Of a DNA stretch of 26,408 nucleotides, positions 1 through 9,962 are shown piece by piece; position 1 is the stretch's first letter, and every line of letters starts with the position of its first letter. The notes under the pieces are model-generated. The model was not told the origin of the DNA, did not search any database, and saw only the letters and a program-made list of their open reading frames with translations. The stretch covers positions 1 through 26,408 of the forward strand of contig CAJNOQ010002086.1 of the NCBI GenBank assembly GCA_905250885.1. The letters run 5' to 3'. The stretch comes from Didymodactylos carnosus (taxonomy: Eukaryota > Rotifera > Eurotatoria > Philodinida > Philodinidae). Made by a program: the position numbers and the translations under genes.

Positions 1-23
1 AAAAAATTACTGAAGACGGCCGT

Positions 24-201
24 CATGACTAGTCCAAAATGTCCGTATATCCCGTCAGGACCAGTCTGGAACGTCCCTTTCGTTCGTCATGACTAGTCCA
101 GTTTTTAACAAATGTCCGTATTACCCGTCTAGATTGGTCTGCAGTGTCTCGTCGACCCGCATTACTAGTCCGTTGTCCGCTATACCCGTCTAGATTAGTC
201 C
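24..201. repeat. Degenerate tandem repeat, three units of about 64-72 bp
   Basis: Three imperfect copies follow one another. Each opens with CAT(G/T)ACTAGTCC (ACTAGTCC at 28-35, 92-99 and 164-171), then a TGTCCG core, then CCCGTC, then a (G/A)(G/A)TC-like tail. Unit starts are 64 and 72 bp apart and the third copy is shorter. The array may continue left of the window. No coding content is visible. It could be a decayed minisatellite or the end of a mobile element. Confidence 0.6.
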
Positions 202-515
202 AAAGAAAAAAAAGATGACATGAATAATTCGATAGTCTTAGTTGGAACCATTACACCGTCTGCGCAAAGAAACTAACGCCCGGACCGGACGAACGTCTGG
301 TACATTGTTCTAGACAAATAGGATTGTGCCCATCAACAAGCACTTTCCGGTTAGGGAAAGTAATATTCGGTCAGTTATACGTAGAAGCATATGTCGCATG
401 TTTTTTATAAAATTAAAACATTTTTGTTGATTCGTTTTAGAAACAAACCAAAATGTTATCAATCATCTTAAAGGATTATAATAAAAAGCTATTGTTGTTG
501 TTTTTCTGCATTTTT
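202..515. other. Intergenic stretch, no gene seen
   Basis: AT-rich sequence between the left-edge repeat and the piggyBac remnant. No reading frame, RNA gene or clear repeat was recognised. The short CCCGGACCGGACGAACGTC patch near 279-297 is GC-rich compared with its surroundings but has no assigned meaning. Confidence 0.4.
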
Positions 516-884
516 CTAGAAAAACAAAATTACTTTGATTGATCGATGAAGAGAATTATACAAATTTGAAATGAAAAAGTCATAGAATGTGAATGTATCT
601 TTTTTTTCTTCACCAATATAGATGTCGAAATTATACAGATATCCCGGTAACGAAACTGCTAAACACCACACTTTGTATCCTCTTTTGATCGGCTTCAACG
701 ATATAGACTGCTTCAAAGAACTTCTTCCTTTGAATTTGATCATACTTTCATCAATGCAGATGTTGGTTCCCAAAATAAAGTTCCTTTTAAGTAAACAAAT
801 GAAATCGAAACCTTTGAATAATTTGAATTTCTTTGAACTCTTTGCAAATTGATTCTGTAAGTAGTCTTGATACAATAGAATCAA
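516..884 (-). pseudogene. piggyBac-type transposase fragment (DDE_Tnp_1_7)
   Basis: This is a remnant of a cut-and-paste DNA transposon transposase of the piggyBac/PGBD family. The 122-residue frame carries the family core NICIDESMIKFKGRSSLKQ at about residues 41-59, followed by KPIKRGYKVW (about 64-73) and GYLYNFDIYIG (about 81-91). These match the conserved block around the first catalytic Asp of the family's DDD triad; here it is Asp45. Full transposases are about 500-600 residues, so this is roughly a fifth of one. Similarity stops just after GEEKKD near residue 96. A following YDFFISN may be a worn copy of the DNxFTS block holding the second Asp, implying an internal deletion of about 35 residues. 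No terminal inverted repeats or TTAA duplications were located. The family call is firm; inactivity follows from length. Confidence 0.85.
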
Positions 885-1085
885 TTACAACTTTTAAACA
901 GGCAAAGACATAGGTATATAGTCCAAAGTATCCCCTCCACAAAAGAGACTAAGCGAATTCGTAGTTCTTCGCGGTTTAGGTGTGCCATCTTGTTTTTGTA
1001 TAACGCAAGAGCATGCAAGCAATTGGTAACAAGTGAGTGAAAGTGTTATTCGTTCTTTCCTTGGCCTATCAATAATTACGGAATG
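885..1085. other. Intergenic stretch, no gene seen
   Basis: This lies on the N-terminal side of the minus-strand piggyBac fragment. Reading the minus strand here did not give a convincing extension of the transposase. No RNA gene or repeat was recognised. Confidence 0.35.
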
Positions 1086-1180
1086 GCTGTTGGCACCTCC
1101 GGAGGTATCATCAGGGAGCTATTGCGTCCTTCAGAGGGTGTCAACAACGGCTATTGCCACCCTCTAAGGGTGTGAAATAT
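1086..1180. repeat. 32-bp tandem repeat with a hairpin in each unit
   Basis: Three units start at 1086, 1118 and 1150, exactly 32 bp apart. Each begins GCT(G/A)TTG and then contains a short inverted repeat: CACCTCCGGAGGT in unit 1, TCCTTCAGAGGG (weaker) in unit 2, and CACCCTCTAAGGGTG in unit 3. The sequences of the stems differ while the ability to fold is mostly kept. The GC content is above that of the flanks. No protein or RNA family is recognised. Confidence 0.65.
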
Positions 1181-2677
1181 AGTATTCTGCGAAATAAATC
1201 TAAGCAAAAGTTTCATTTTGCTTGATTCAGGAACTTCGGTTGTTTTTCCCGAAGCCCTAGGACTTCTCTATCCTTCGGTCTGAAATTTTCAGAAATGCAT
1301 GAAAACATAGGTTATCGGCTATGCTAAGTCTTGTGGTAATGTTTGTTCCTAGAAAAAGTTTTAGAACCTAGTGACATCTAAGTGTTAGAAAAACTAGTCG
1401 TTTCCGACTTTTTGTACAGCTGATTAATATCAAAAAATTCATAACTCAGAAAAAAAATACATCAGAGCAAGTTGAAAACTCGGGAATATGCTTAGTTTGG
1501 TCAACTAGATGTCATTATGGGGACGACATATTTGAAAAACTAATATTTGTTCAATGAAGTTAGCCTTTCCAGAAAAATACAAAGTTCTCTATCGGAATGA
1601 TATCCTCAACAAGGATCGGCTGATAATAGTTTCGACTATAGAATTTGATCGAAATGACTTTCATTTGGCTGTGAAAGATCAAAAAGAGAGCCAAAACAAG
1701 CTGATATCACTGTGAGTCAACAAAAAATATTTCAAATAAAACATTTTCAATCACCATAATAAACTCGTCCGTGTAAGCAACAAAAATCGCATTTCCGTAT
1801 CATCAAGGTATTTTTAATTTGTTCAATCGGACAATCGCTTTATCAACTGTTTTCTCAGTGTCTTTGTTTTCATCAAATATCTCCTGCGCTTTAGTTTGAA
1901 AATTTTGAAACGGAATTACAAGAAAAAAGAAAAAAACGAACATCTGCAAATATTGATGATTAAGTACAACTGTGAGTGTTCTATTTCGATTGAATGTCGC
2001 TGATGATATCTGTTCTAATACAACTAACTTTCGTTTACTAATTATGCAACAAAAAAGATTTATGTGGGTTGGGTTAAACTGTATTATCTGGAATAATAAA
2101 ATACGAATTGTTGCGAGAATAAAAGTTCACTATTTTGTATATTTCGTCTAAATGAATGATCGCGTAAATATACAATTGTACAGGCACCCTCACCCTCACA
2201 AAAAATACTAGCATTTTCTTGCATATTCGAGAAAAAAACCCGCATCCTTATTTTTTACTAAGATAAGTCACGTAGGAAATTTGGCAATGGGTATATTACT
2301 ATAGCTAGTGTGAAGAAAGTAGTCGAACTCAGACCACATTTATTTTCTCTTCTTTCTCTGAATGAATATAATTTATATTAAAGGTCACGTCGTAAACGTT
2401 TTCGGAACCGTTTGAATACCTAAACAGTATCGATTTATAACTGATTTTTATGCTCTAGACGATGACAAGAGTAATTTCTGACCGGCTTTCCGATCATGTA
2501 ATACTGGACGGTGCTACGTGGAACTGCCCTTTATTCAAATATGGAGACATAATATTAATTACTCGATGCTTTTTTGCGCTTTTTTCTTTTCCATCAGTCT
2601 CTCTCTTGTAATTTTATTATTTATATTTTTTTAAATCTTTGGTATTAAATACATGCAAGTAGCAACTGACAAGGGAT
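1181..2677. other. Long non-coding stretch, no gene seen
   Basis: About 1.5 kb of AT-rich sequence with stops in all frames. The piece AAACATAGGTTATCGGC near 1305-1321 resembles AAACATAGATTATCGATC near 10679-10696, suggesting a shared dispersed repeat. No promoter, RNA gene or intact element was recognised. Confidence 0.35.
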
Positions 2678-3079
2678 TTAAGTGATAAAAACTTTGTCAA
2701 ATTTCGATTTAAGATGGCCTTCCCTGTCTTTAAGAAATTCAACCAGTTCTGGACCATATTTTTCCAATGATTGGAATTTTTCTTCTTCATTCGCTGTGCG
2801 ATTCTCTTTTCGTACTTGTTTTTGAAGTGTTTCACTCAGACGCCGATAAAATACGCTGTTCGGATCGTTAGTCATTTGCAGGCCACTCTCATCAAATCTA
2901 GTACATCTCGTTTCATTCGTGCCAGTTGAACGTTTTCGCCCGAGATCATCAACATGTTGAGCGTTATGGACAACAGGACGATCACGCAATGATGTTGCAA
3001 AACCAGTTTGCGATAATGCTCTACTGCGGATGGTTGAGGTTCTTTTGGACAAAGATTGTTTGACATCTCCCAGACTCAT
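2678..3079 (-). CDS. Hypothetical basic protein, possibly a 3' exon
   Basis: A 133-residue frame that I do not recognise. The first 75 residues are rich in Ser, Arg and Thr (MSLGDVKQSLSKRTS at the start). Residues from about 78 to 118 are charged and helical in character (RRLSETLQKQVRKEN, then EEEKFQSLEKYGPELVEFL), so a short coiled coil is possible. There is a faint look of the geminin coiled-coil region, not strong enough to name it. Just upstream of the ATG on the minus strand is TTGAATTTTAG, a possible splice acceptor, so this could be the last exon of a larger gene. It ends about 20 bp from the inverted-repeat element at 3101-4420, which may have cut off its 5' part. It may equally be a chance reading frame. 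Confidence 0.3.
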   Translation of the reverse strand: MSLGDVKQSLSKRTSTIRSRALSQTGFATSLRDRPVVHNAQHVDDLGRKRSTGTNETRCTRFDESGLQMTNDPNSVFYRRLSETLQKQVRKENRTANEEEKFQSLEKYGPELVEFLKDREGHLKSKFDKVFIT

Positions 3080-3100
3080 TCCTAAAATTCAAATACTCCA

Positions 3101-4420
3101 GTACTGGCTGTCTATTGAAAGAATGACTTTTGCCATTTTTCGAATAACTCAAGAATAAAAAAAGAGGTAAAAACCTGCTGCGTGCGCTGTTGCTTAACCA
3201 ACACTTTAGCCTGTCTTTTTACAAGAGAAAATCTTTTGAAAAGGTTGTTTTGTTTTCTGAGGAGATCTTTGAGAACTTGTCTATAACAATATATTTAATG
3301 TTTTCATGTGTTTCAGGATCTCTTCTGTGCTACATGGTAATTGTCAAATTTTGAAGTGTGTTGAATTGATTTTCAGTGAATTACACGTTTTTTAATTTCA
3401 CAAAAACAGTTAACATTGACTTTTGTCAGGTGATCTAACTTTACTAGGTTTTGGATGTTTCTCGAAAAATAAACTATTTTACAAGGTTGAGCGTGCTCGA
3501 CAACCTATAATTATGGCGGAAAGCTTATAAAAATATCTTGCGAAAAGTGATAGAGCAAAACTAGAATAAACTTATCTTACCATGTTCTCAGTGCTCAACC
3601 TGAGGTTGCTTCACTTTTTGTTCCGCTTATTGGGGGAACAGAATACAAATAAAGACAATAGCAGTTTTTAATCTTGGTCAAGATCATTTTTTCTATTATT
3701 TTCTTGTTCATCCAAATATAACGTAATATTCTTTATCTAGCTATATGCAACTATATTTCTGTCTCCGATTTAATGTCATGTCCTCCTATACACGGCAGTT
3801 TATTTGTTAACGGCTGCATAAACAGGTCGAACCTATGTAATTTTTAACTCTCATTTTCATTCTACTTTTAACTGCAGTCTTAACATGCAAAATTGCATTA
3901 ACGTGTTACAGGCGCTCAAGCCTTAGAATTTAAACTCTTATTTCTGCCCCTCAACTCGAGACGATAAACCTTTAAGACGTGAAACACTTATAGAAGAAAA
4001 ACAGGCTTTCAAATAGTATAAAAAAGAGACCATACTCGTATTTGCATGCCTACATGGAAGATTAATACAAAAAAGTTGACACAAAACATAGCTTTTTATG
4101 CCATTGCTACATTTTACGGAAAGTCAAGGCAAAGCCTTTTACGGAAAGTTAGAAATTTCTGGGAGGGACTGCCCTCTTTCTGCCGACTCCCTTTTGCGGA
4201 TTCCTGCCTTAGGCTATCTTCACATACGAAAACATTGAATATATAGTATGGACAAATTTTCAAAGATCCAATCAGAAAACGTTTTCAAAAGATTTTCTCT
4301 TGTAAAAAGATAGTTTAAGGTTTTGACTACGCAATGGTGCAAGCCACAGGTCTCTACCTCTTTTTTTGTTCTTAGGTTATTCGAAAAATGGCAAGGGCTA
4401 TTCTTCAATAGACAACTAGT
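3101..4420. mobile_element. Non-autonomous element with long inverted ends (about 200 bp)
   Basis: The left arm (about 3101-3310) reappears as its reverse complement at about 4221-4420. Shared blocks, read in the left-arm direction, include TGTCTATTGAA, TTGCCATTTTTCGAATAAC, AAAAAAAGAGGTA, CTTTTTACAAGAGAAAATC followed by TTTTGAAAA, and GGATCTTTGA/AGATCTTTGA. By eye the arms are about 75-80 percent alike with a few small indels. The interior (3311-4220) has no convincing gene; its longest frame is a meaningless 66 codons. This structure fits a MITE or foldback DNA transposon that needs a transposase made elsewhere. The exact outer ends and target-site duplication could not be fixed, and the arm divergence suggests an old insertion. 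Confidence 0.75.
4115..4155 (+). repeat. Short direct repeat TTTTACGGAAAGT
   Basis: TTTTACGGAAAGT occurs twice about 25 bp apart inside the interior of the long-TIR element, separated by CAAGGCAAAGCC. It may be a subterminal transposase-binding repeat or chance. Confidence 0.35.
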
Positions 4421-4552
4421 GGTGTCTGTGTTATAACTCCTCAGTTACCTGCTTTTGGAATGCACGTAAAACAAGTAAGTGTTTTATGTTCAAGTGAATG
4501 TCGTTGTATAATCTTAAAGAATAAAAATACATTTGAAGAAAAGCCGAGTTTT

Positions 4553-5005
4553 TTCCTCTATTTTTAGTAAGTGTGGCATGTTTATCGCTAACTCTTTTCT
4601 TTGTTTTCTGAGAATTCTTAATGAGTCTGAAGTGCGTCATTTTCTCTCAAATGAGGCATGAAAAAACAAATTAAGCCAATTTCCATCTCATCTCACCTTT
4701 CAGCATCCCGTAAACATTTACTACTTCGTTCTCATGTTGCATTATTGCACAGATTTCGTGAGTAGAAATAGATCAAGCCTGAGATGCACGGATTTTCTCT
4801 TATATGAACAGAAAAGGTTTGTGTTTACAAGGCGTTCAGACGTGAGATGAGATAGAAATTGGCTTAATTTGTTTTCTCATGCCTCATTTGACAGATAATG
4901 ACGCACGTTAAACTCATTAAGAACTCTCGGAAAACAAAGAAAAGAGCCGGCGACAACATGCAACATCTACATAATTTACACATGTTGAAAATAGAGAGAA
5001 AATAT
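4553..5005. mobile_element. Foldback element, arms of about 165-185 bp
   Basis: The left arm (about 4553-4718) is matched by the reverse complement of about 4821-5005. Shared blocks read from the left include CTCTTTTCTTTGTTTTC, TTCTTAATGAGT, GTGCGTCAT, CAAATGAGGCATGA, AAACAAATTAAGCCAATTT and ATCTCATCTCAC. The centre, roughly 4719-4820, is unpaired. No coding region is present. Its arms do not match those of the element at 3101-4420, so the two are separate families. A near-repeat GAAGAAAAG(C/T)CGA lies in the same orientation just outside both ends (about 4535 and 5017) and could be a trace of the insertion site. Confidence 0.75.
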
Positions 5006-8000
5006 CATCTTGTCGGAAGAAAAGTCGATTTTTCCCAATAAAGGTGCTCATGGAGGCTATCTAAGTAGTCTCGAGTTACGACAGGTGATGAAAGCGAAAC
5101 GATTTGTTATAGCCGTCAGTCCTCTGACCTTAACGAAGCTTTACTTTTATCTGAATAAACATCTCCTTTTGGACATTGCTGAACGTGCTTTTGTTGTCTT
5201 TAGTTTGAGACAAAACGCGTTCAGATACGTTCTTTTGAAAGGTTAGGAGTTTGAAGCAGCATCCAATGGGCTACGTTACACAAAAATATTATCGATTTCT
5301 GAAAGCATTTGACACTGTCGCTTGTAAAAGTTCTCAGAAAATTTAAAAAGTATATGTTCTGTGTCAAAACGCAACTAGCGGTCTATTTAGCTCATCTACA
5401 GTAATTCAAATGCATGTGCTCCTGTACGTAGAAGAAATAATACAGTTGATTCGTACGGATTTTTACCAACACTGGCGCTCACTTAAAAAACTTTTATGAA
5501 GCCTTTGAGAAGTTCTGTCAGGTTTCCAGACGGGTCGAAAAAGCAAATTTGAGTATTAAGTACAATAAGAATAACTTTGGACTATTTTAGAATAAAGTAC
5601 ATTCGACAATTAGCTATCGTACGGCGTTTGTTCTCATTTTGGTGTGAGAAATGCTACTCAGTGATGGAACTAGAAATGCGCACGGGCACATCTGCCATTA
5701 CTCGACCCAATTTTCAAAACTCCACCAATACCCTATTCGTACTCGACAACCTGATTGAATGGTGTACGAATAAAGCTTGTAGTATCCAACAATCAACGGT
5801 CCTTCTAATTCCAGGCCGTTACTAATCTTGTCCCATTATAGTGTATACTCGACTTTGATTTCCAGTGAACAGATCTTTTTCATGCGTACCTATAATCTTT
5901 TGATTTGCCTTTTTTCTGAAAGGAGAGGACTTGGAGATACCCTGATAACAGATTCTCATCCGCAAGAATCTGGGCTTTCTAACGACAGTATAGAAGTCCA
6001 GGTTAGGCGCTGAATGACAGTGTATGCCTTTTTTCAAAATGATAGAACTTTTTGACTGTTATAAGTAACTCCATTCATTTCTTTGCTTGATGATACTAAG
6101 TAGGCATGCAACGGTTAACCGTAACCGTAAATAACCGCTTTATAACAACTTAGTGTATACTTGGTTTTTAGTTCGTTCATATCGGTTTACATTAGAAGTA
6201 GACAAGGTTGGTCTTTGTCCTGACGTTATAGTGCACCTACTAATAAATTTATGAAAATTCTAGGGAATAGTTAATCGATTATGAAGAATTCGAAAATGAG
6301 TATGAGCGACCTCTATGACGCATTCTATTGGTCAGAACCCTACTTTTGACTTCATTGGATGAAAATGAAACAGAATAGACACTCGACTATGCGGGTTTCG
6401 AAGATAGAAGCACCGTGCTTGTTACAACTCAGATTGTAACCGACACTTCGAAGAATGTCTGAGATCCATTTCATAAGGCTCAGAGTCGGATTTAGTCAAC
6501 TAAACGATGATCTTTACAAGCGTAATTTAGGGCCATTTCCGAATTGCGCATGCGGTGACCCAAAAGAACTCTAAAGCATTTTCTTCTAGATTTTACTAAA
6601 TATTTGAAGGAGTGCACGTATATGACATACTCGATATAAATTCTCTTAAGTTGGAACACATTTTGTTGAGACATGATTCAGTTTTACACCTTGAAATCAA
6701 TAAAATACAGCAGTTATTTGTAAGCGTCTTTTTTCCATATTTGTTTGTTTATTACACAGTTGAAGACGTTAACTAACCAGACTACAGAAGCAGCCGCCAA
6801 TGGTCATCAAGGAACTAATTTATATGGAAAAATAAAACCCTATTCGATCAACTGCAAAAAGATAGAAGATAAAACCGACAAGAACCAGCTGTATCTTTAA
6901 CAACAAACAACTCTAATTGACATAAAAAAGGGTTTCTCTTGTTCAGCGCTGGTACAGGCTTTCAGCCTTCACAGCTACTTAGATATATATTTTTCCTTTC
7001 CTTTCATGTTTCTAGTGATATACCATATTTTTAATTAGTCCGTTTCACTATACATATATGACCCTTTCTTTTCTAATTATTCACCTTTTTATTTAGGTAA
7101 TAAAGATATATATAGATGGAGATTGTTATCGTTCAGAAATTCTTATTTTTCCTTTTGTTATTTTATTTCTTTTTGAATAAACTCGGGTTGATTCATATTG
7201 AGCTCTCGCGTTATCCCTTAATAAACGTGTTTTAAAAAAAGAATAAAGTAAAATGAATGTTTCATTTTAGCTAAAATCTGAGAGTATTGGACAGATTGCA
7301 AATGAATAGGAATGACAAGATTAAAGATCGAGAATTAAGAAAGGGTTAGTTAGACAGTTTAGATTTCTAGAGTGTCGATATGATAGAAGGTAGTCCGTTT
7401 ATTTTGGTAGAAAATGAGATGTCAGCTGAGTTTCTACGATGTTCTATCAAAAAGGTAATGTAGGAAATACGATCTCGATCGAAACGTTTTTTATTAAAGC
7501 TGTGCCATCTAGAACAGGTCATGGACTTAGCTCGGAAAACTGAACAAAATGTACAGTTCAGATTGTTATTTAACTAATTGAGCGAAGCTGCTGTTGAGTA
7601 GTGCAATATATTCCATTTGATACCAATTACAAAATAAAAATTATTTCACGTACCATCCGAGAAAAGATGGCAGCTCATAAGCCGAGTGAGTGTATTTAGT
7701 TGGCTGAGAAGATGTACGTTCATCCTATAAATATTGAATACACCGAATATCGTGCAATTTTATAGGAGTGGAAGACACTTTTGTGTGATTATCATAGATT
7801 TCAGTGTACATGTACTTTTTAAAGTACAAGTGTTCTAGCCTTTTTTTCAACATTTAAAACAAATAGTTTTGACTAGTATTGTATGCTTAAAATTTTACAA
7901 CAGATTAGATATTCGTAATACATGCAAATAAAGAAAAGAGCATCTTCACAACATCACCGCCACTTAAGCCTGATGTAAATGTACTCTCACTTCTGGGTAC

Positions 8001-8221
8001 AGGAAAGAAAACTAACCTGATTATCAACAAGTATCAATAGTTGAGAATAAGTTCACATACAAAAACAGGAGAATAATAAAGACAGAATCGCAAACACATA
8101 AACCTTCATATCGGAATTAATTCGAATTTTGCTGGCACAACCAATAAAACATTTTTAACTTAGAAGAAAAAAAGACTTGATAATCGCATGTTTTATTTTT
8201 ATGTAGAATAGCTTAATTAGG
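5006..8221. other. Long stretch with no recognisable gene
   Basis: About 3.2 kb without a supportable gene. Short open frames exist (5010-5246 and 5577-5825 plus; 6492-6674 minus), but none shows a known motif or a convincing composition. At about 6282-6311 the frame YEEFENEYER appears briefly and then stops; acidic stretches like this occur in transposase N-termini, but it is too short to call. A small palindrome GTACTTT-TT-AAAGTAC lies near 7811-7826. The rest is AT-rich. Confidence 0.35.
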
Positions 8222-8297
8222 ATGATAAAGTTATTAATTTTTCTTTGCACTGCTAGCAGTTTTCAACTTTCGATCACTAAAATCGACCTTTTATATG

Positions 8298-8363
8298 GTA
8301 AGAAGTCTCTCGAACGAATCAAATATTTTCAGAAAAAGAACTGGTTTCTATTTTTTAGATTAG
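8298..8363 (+). other. Possible 66-bp intron in the S13 relic
   Basis: The reading frame stays open here, but it encodes a basic insert (KKSLERIKYFQKKNWF) not expected in S13 proteins. The stretch begins GTAAGAAG and ends in TTTTTTAGATTAG, and its removal keeps the frame (LLY joined to EDFQTIW). A closer acceptor at 8358 would not keep the frame. It may be an intron of length divisible by three or just an insert. Confidence 0.35.
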
Positions 8364-8633
8364 AAGATTTTCAGACCATCTGGAATAATTTCACAAGAGA
8401 TAGTCAGTTATCACATGCATCTTATTCATTAACTGTTCTGAATAGCAAAACTAGCGATATTCTGTTTGGACAGAATGAAGATTTTGGCCTTTCACCAGCA
8501 TCAACCTTAAAAACTATAACAGCTGCAGTCGCATTACATTATCTTGGAAAAGATTTTATTTATATGACACTGCTACAACATTCTGGTGATCTACATGATG
8601 ATGGATTCTTAGATAGATACATCTATATTGTCG

Positions 8634-8725
8634 GTAAATACTAGTCGCTTCCTTAATCGCGTAGTCATTTATTTGAAAAACAAATTTTGATCTGAGATGG
8701 TGTATTATTGTATATTAACGTGAAG
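8634..8725 (+). other. Intron-like or decayed gap in the S13 relic
   Basis: Removing 8634-8725 (GTAAATAC to CGTGAAG) joins IYIVG to IKRCRG in frame, but it would delete the normal GGDPTL region. A frameshifted remnant SRFLN can be read at about 8642-8656 (AGTCGCTTC), which fits the expected GSSRF. I therefore favour decayed coding sequence over a true intron. Confidence 0.4.
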
Positions 8726-8816
8726 GTATTAAACGTTGCCGCGGTATAGCTGCCGATATTAGTTTGTGGAATAGTACCCAATGGATGGTTGATGGGTATA
8801 CATGGCATGACGTGGG

Positions 8817-8934
8817 GTATGAGAATGATTTTTTTCATTCTTTTATCATCCTATAGAAAAAACAGATAATTATTTGTGCCCCCCTATTCTATGTACTTCT
8901 ATCCTCGTTGAACAAATAAAATTATTTTGTTAAG
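8817..8934 (+). other. Probable spliceosomal intron (118 bp) in the S13 relic
   Basis: Bacterial PBP4-type proteins read WTWxDIGNYYGAG without a break. Here TWHDVG ends at 8816 and QYYGAG resumes at 8935. The 118 bp between start with GTATGAG and end with TTTTGTTAAG; removing them restores the frame exactly (GG joined to A, then CAG TAT TAT). This is good evidence that the gene was spliced, and so expressed as a eukaryotic gene, before it decayed. Confidence 0.7.
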
Positions 8935-9677
8935 ACAGTATTATGGTGCAGGCCATAATGCGTTAGACTGTCGTGAAAATCAGTTCACCATGTACTTACA
9001 ACCAGGTAAAAACGTTAATGATCAGGCATCGATTGTTGGATTGGAAATGATCCCACCATCTGTAACATTCATTAATGAGTTAACAACAAGTGCAGCTGGC
9101 ATGACTGGCGACGAAGATGCCCTTCTTTATTTATCGTCTCATGAAAACATTGGCTGCTTACGTGGCACAGTTTCTCTCGATGTACCACGAAACTTTTTAA
9201 TACGTAGTTCTATACCGGATGCAGCCTTATACATCACTAACGAACTGAAGCAAGCAATGCAGGAACGAAATATTTTTATAACTGAACCATGCAAGACCAT
9301 TACTACTATAGAAGAACACGCATCAGATCGTAAGACAATACGTATTCATCAGTCGCCCACATTAGATCACAATCGTATAACAACATCTGCAATAGCCGGA
9401 GTACTTTTTAGTATACAAAAAGAAGAATGCTTCAATGAATTTTATAATTCATTACCAAATTATAAAGAACATACATATGAAAAGCGGTTCTCTCAACAAT
9501 GTTATGTCCTATGCTGGATATGTCCAAAAGCAACAAAATGGTAATACTAGTGAAACACATAGTTATGTCTTCTCATTTATTTTGAATAACTATAACGGTG
9601 TATCATCAATTATGAGAAGAAAAGTGTGGACACTGTTGGACAATCTGAAATTAATTGAATTCAGACGTGACTTATAA

Positions 9678-9962
9678 TAAATTTGAACTATTTAACATCG
9701 GCTAATAATATCCGACAAATGACTGTAGAAAAGGACGGACAGCAACACAAAGTTAATTATAACTTTTAGTTAAAAATATGGATACTTGCAACTGTCGGAT
9801 TTCCAGCTATACTTGTCGGATGCAAAAAGAGCAGGGTGTCAGATTTCGAGATCACAATGGATTTCAACTTGAAGCAGATTGCAAATGCAACTTGTCTCTC
9901 TCACTGTCACGGCTGTGGGGTTCCTGTTCTTTGCCAATTATTGTCGAATGTTCGGGTGGTGT
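9678..9962. other. 3' flank of the S13 relic
   Basis: AT-rich at first, then a more GC-balanced stretch leading into the TTGGCGAA repeat field. Frames at 9778-9981 and 9836-10063 overlap each other and show no known motif. Nothing else was recognised. Confidence 0.3.

Larger units (their letters stand above)
8222..9677 (+). pseudogene. D-Ala-D-Ala carboxypeptidase (peptidase S13, PBP4-like) relic
   Basis: In bacteria this family hydrolyses D-Ala-D-Ala and peptide cross-links in peptidoglycan in the periplasm. Here a hydrophobic start (MIKLLIFLCTASSF) resembles a secretion signal. Then come HASYSLTVLNSKTSDILF, SPASTLKT with the nucleophile of the SxxK motif (about residues 91-98), and IYIVG. 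The reading continues in another segment at 8720-8816 (GIKRCRGIAADISLWN, then DGYTWHDVG), then YYGAGHNAL from 8939, then IRIHQSPTL near 9340, and, after a frameshift near 9478, the third active-site motif KSGSLNNVMSYAGY and a C-terminal SFILNNYNG. Missing are the GGDPTL region, the stretch after HQSP holding the SxN motif, and the segment before KSG. With the frameshift this is inactive. Metazoans make no peptidoglycan, so acquisition from bacteria is inferred. Confidence 0.88.

Noticed and set aside
622..852. 76-codon plus-strand frame
   Set aside because: It is the antisense shadow of the piggyBac fragment.
2617..2835. 72-codon minus-strand frame and a further one at 2872-3066
   Set aside because: They overlap the 133-codon frame in other phases and show no family motif; at most one of the three is real.
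5577..5825. 82-codon plus frame, and 5010-5246
   Set aside because: No recognisable motif, no splice context and composition no better than chance.
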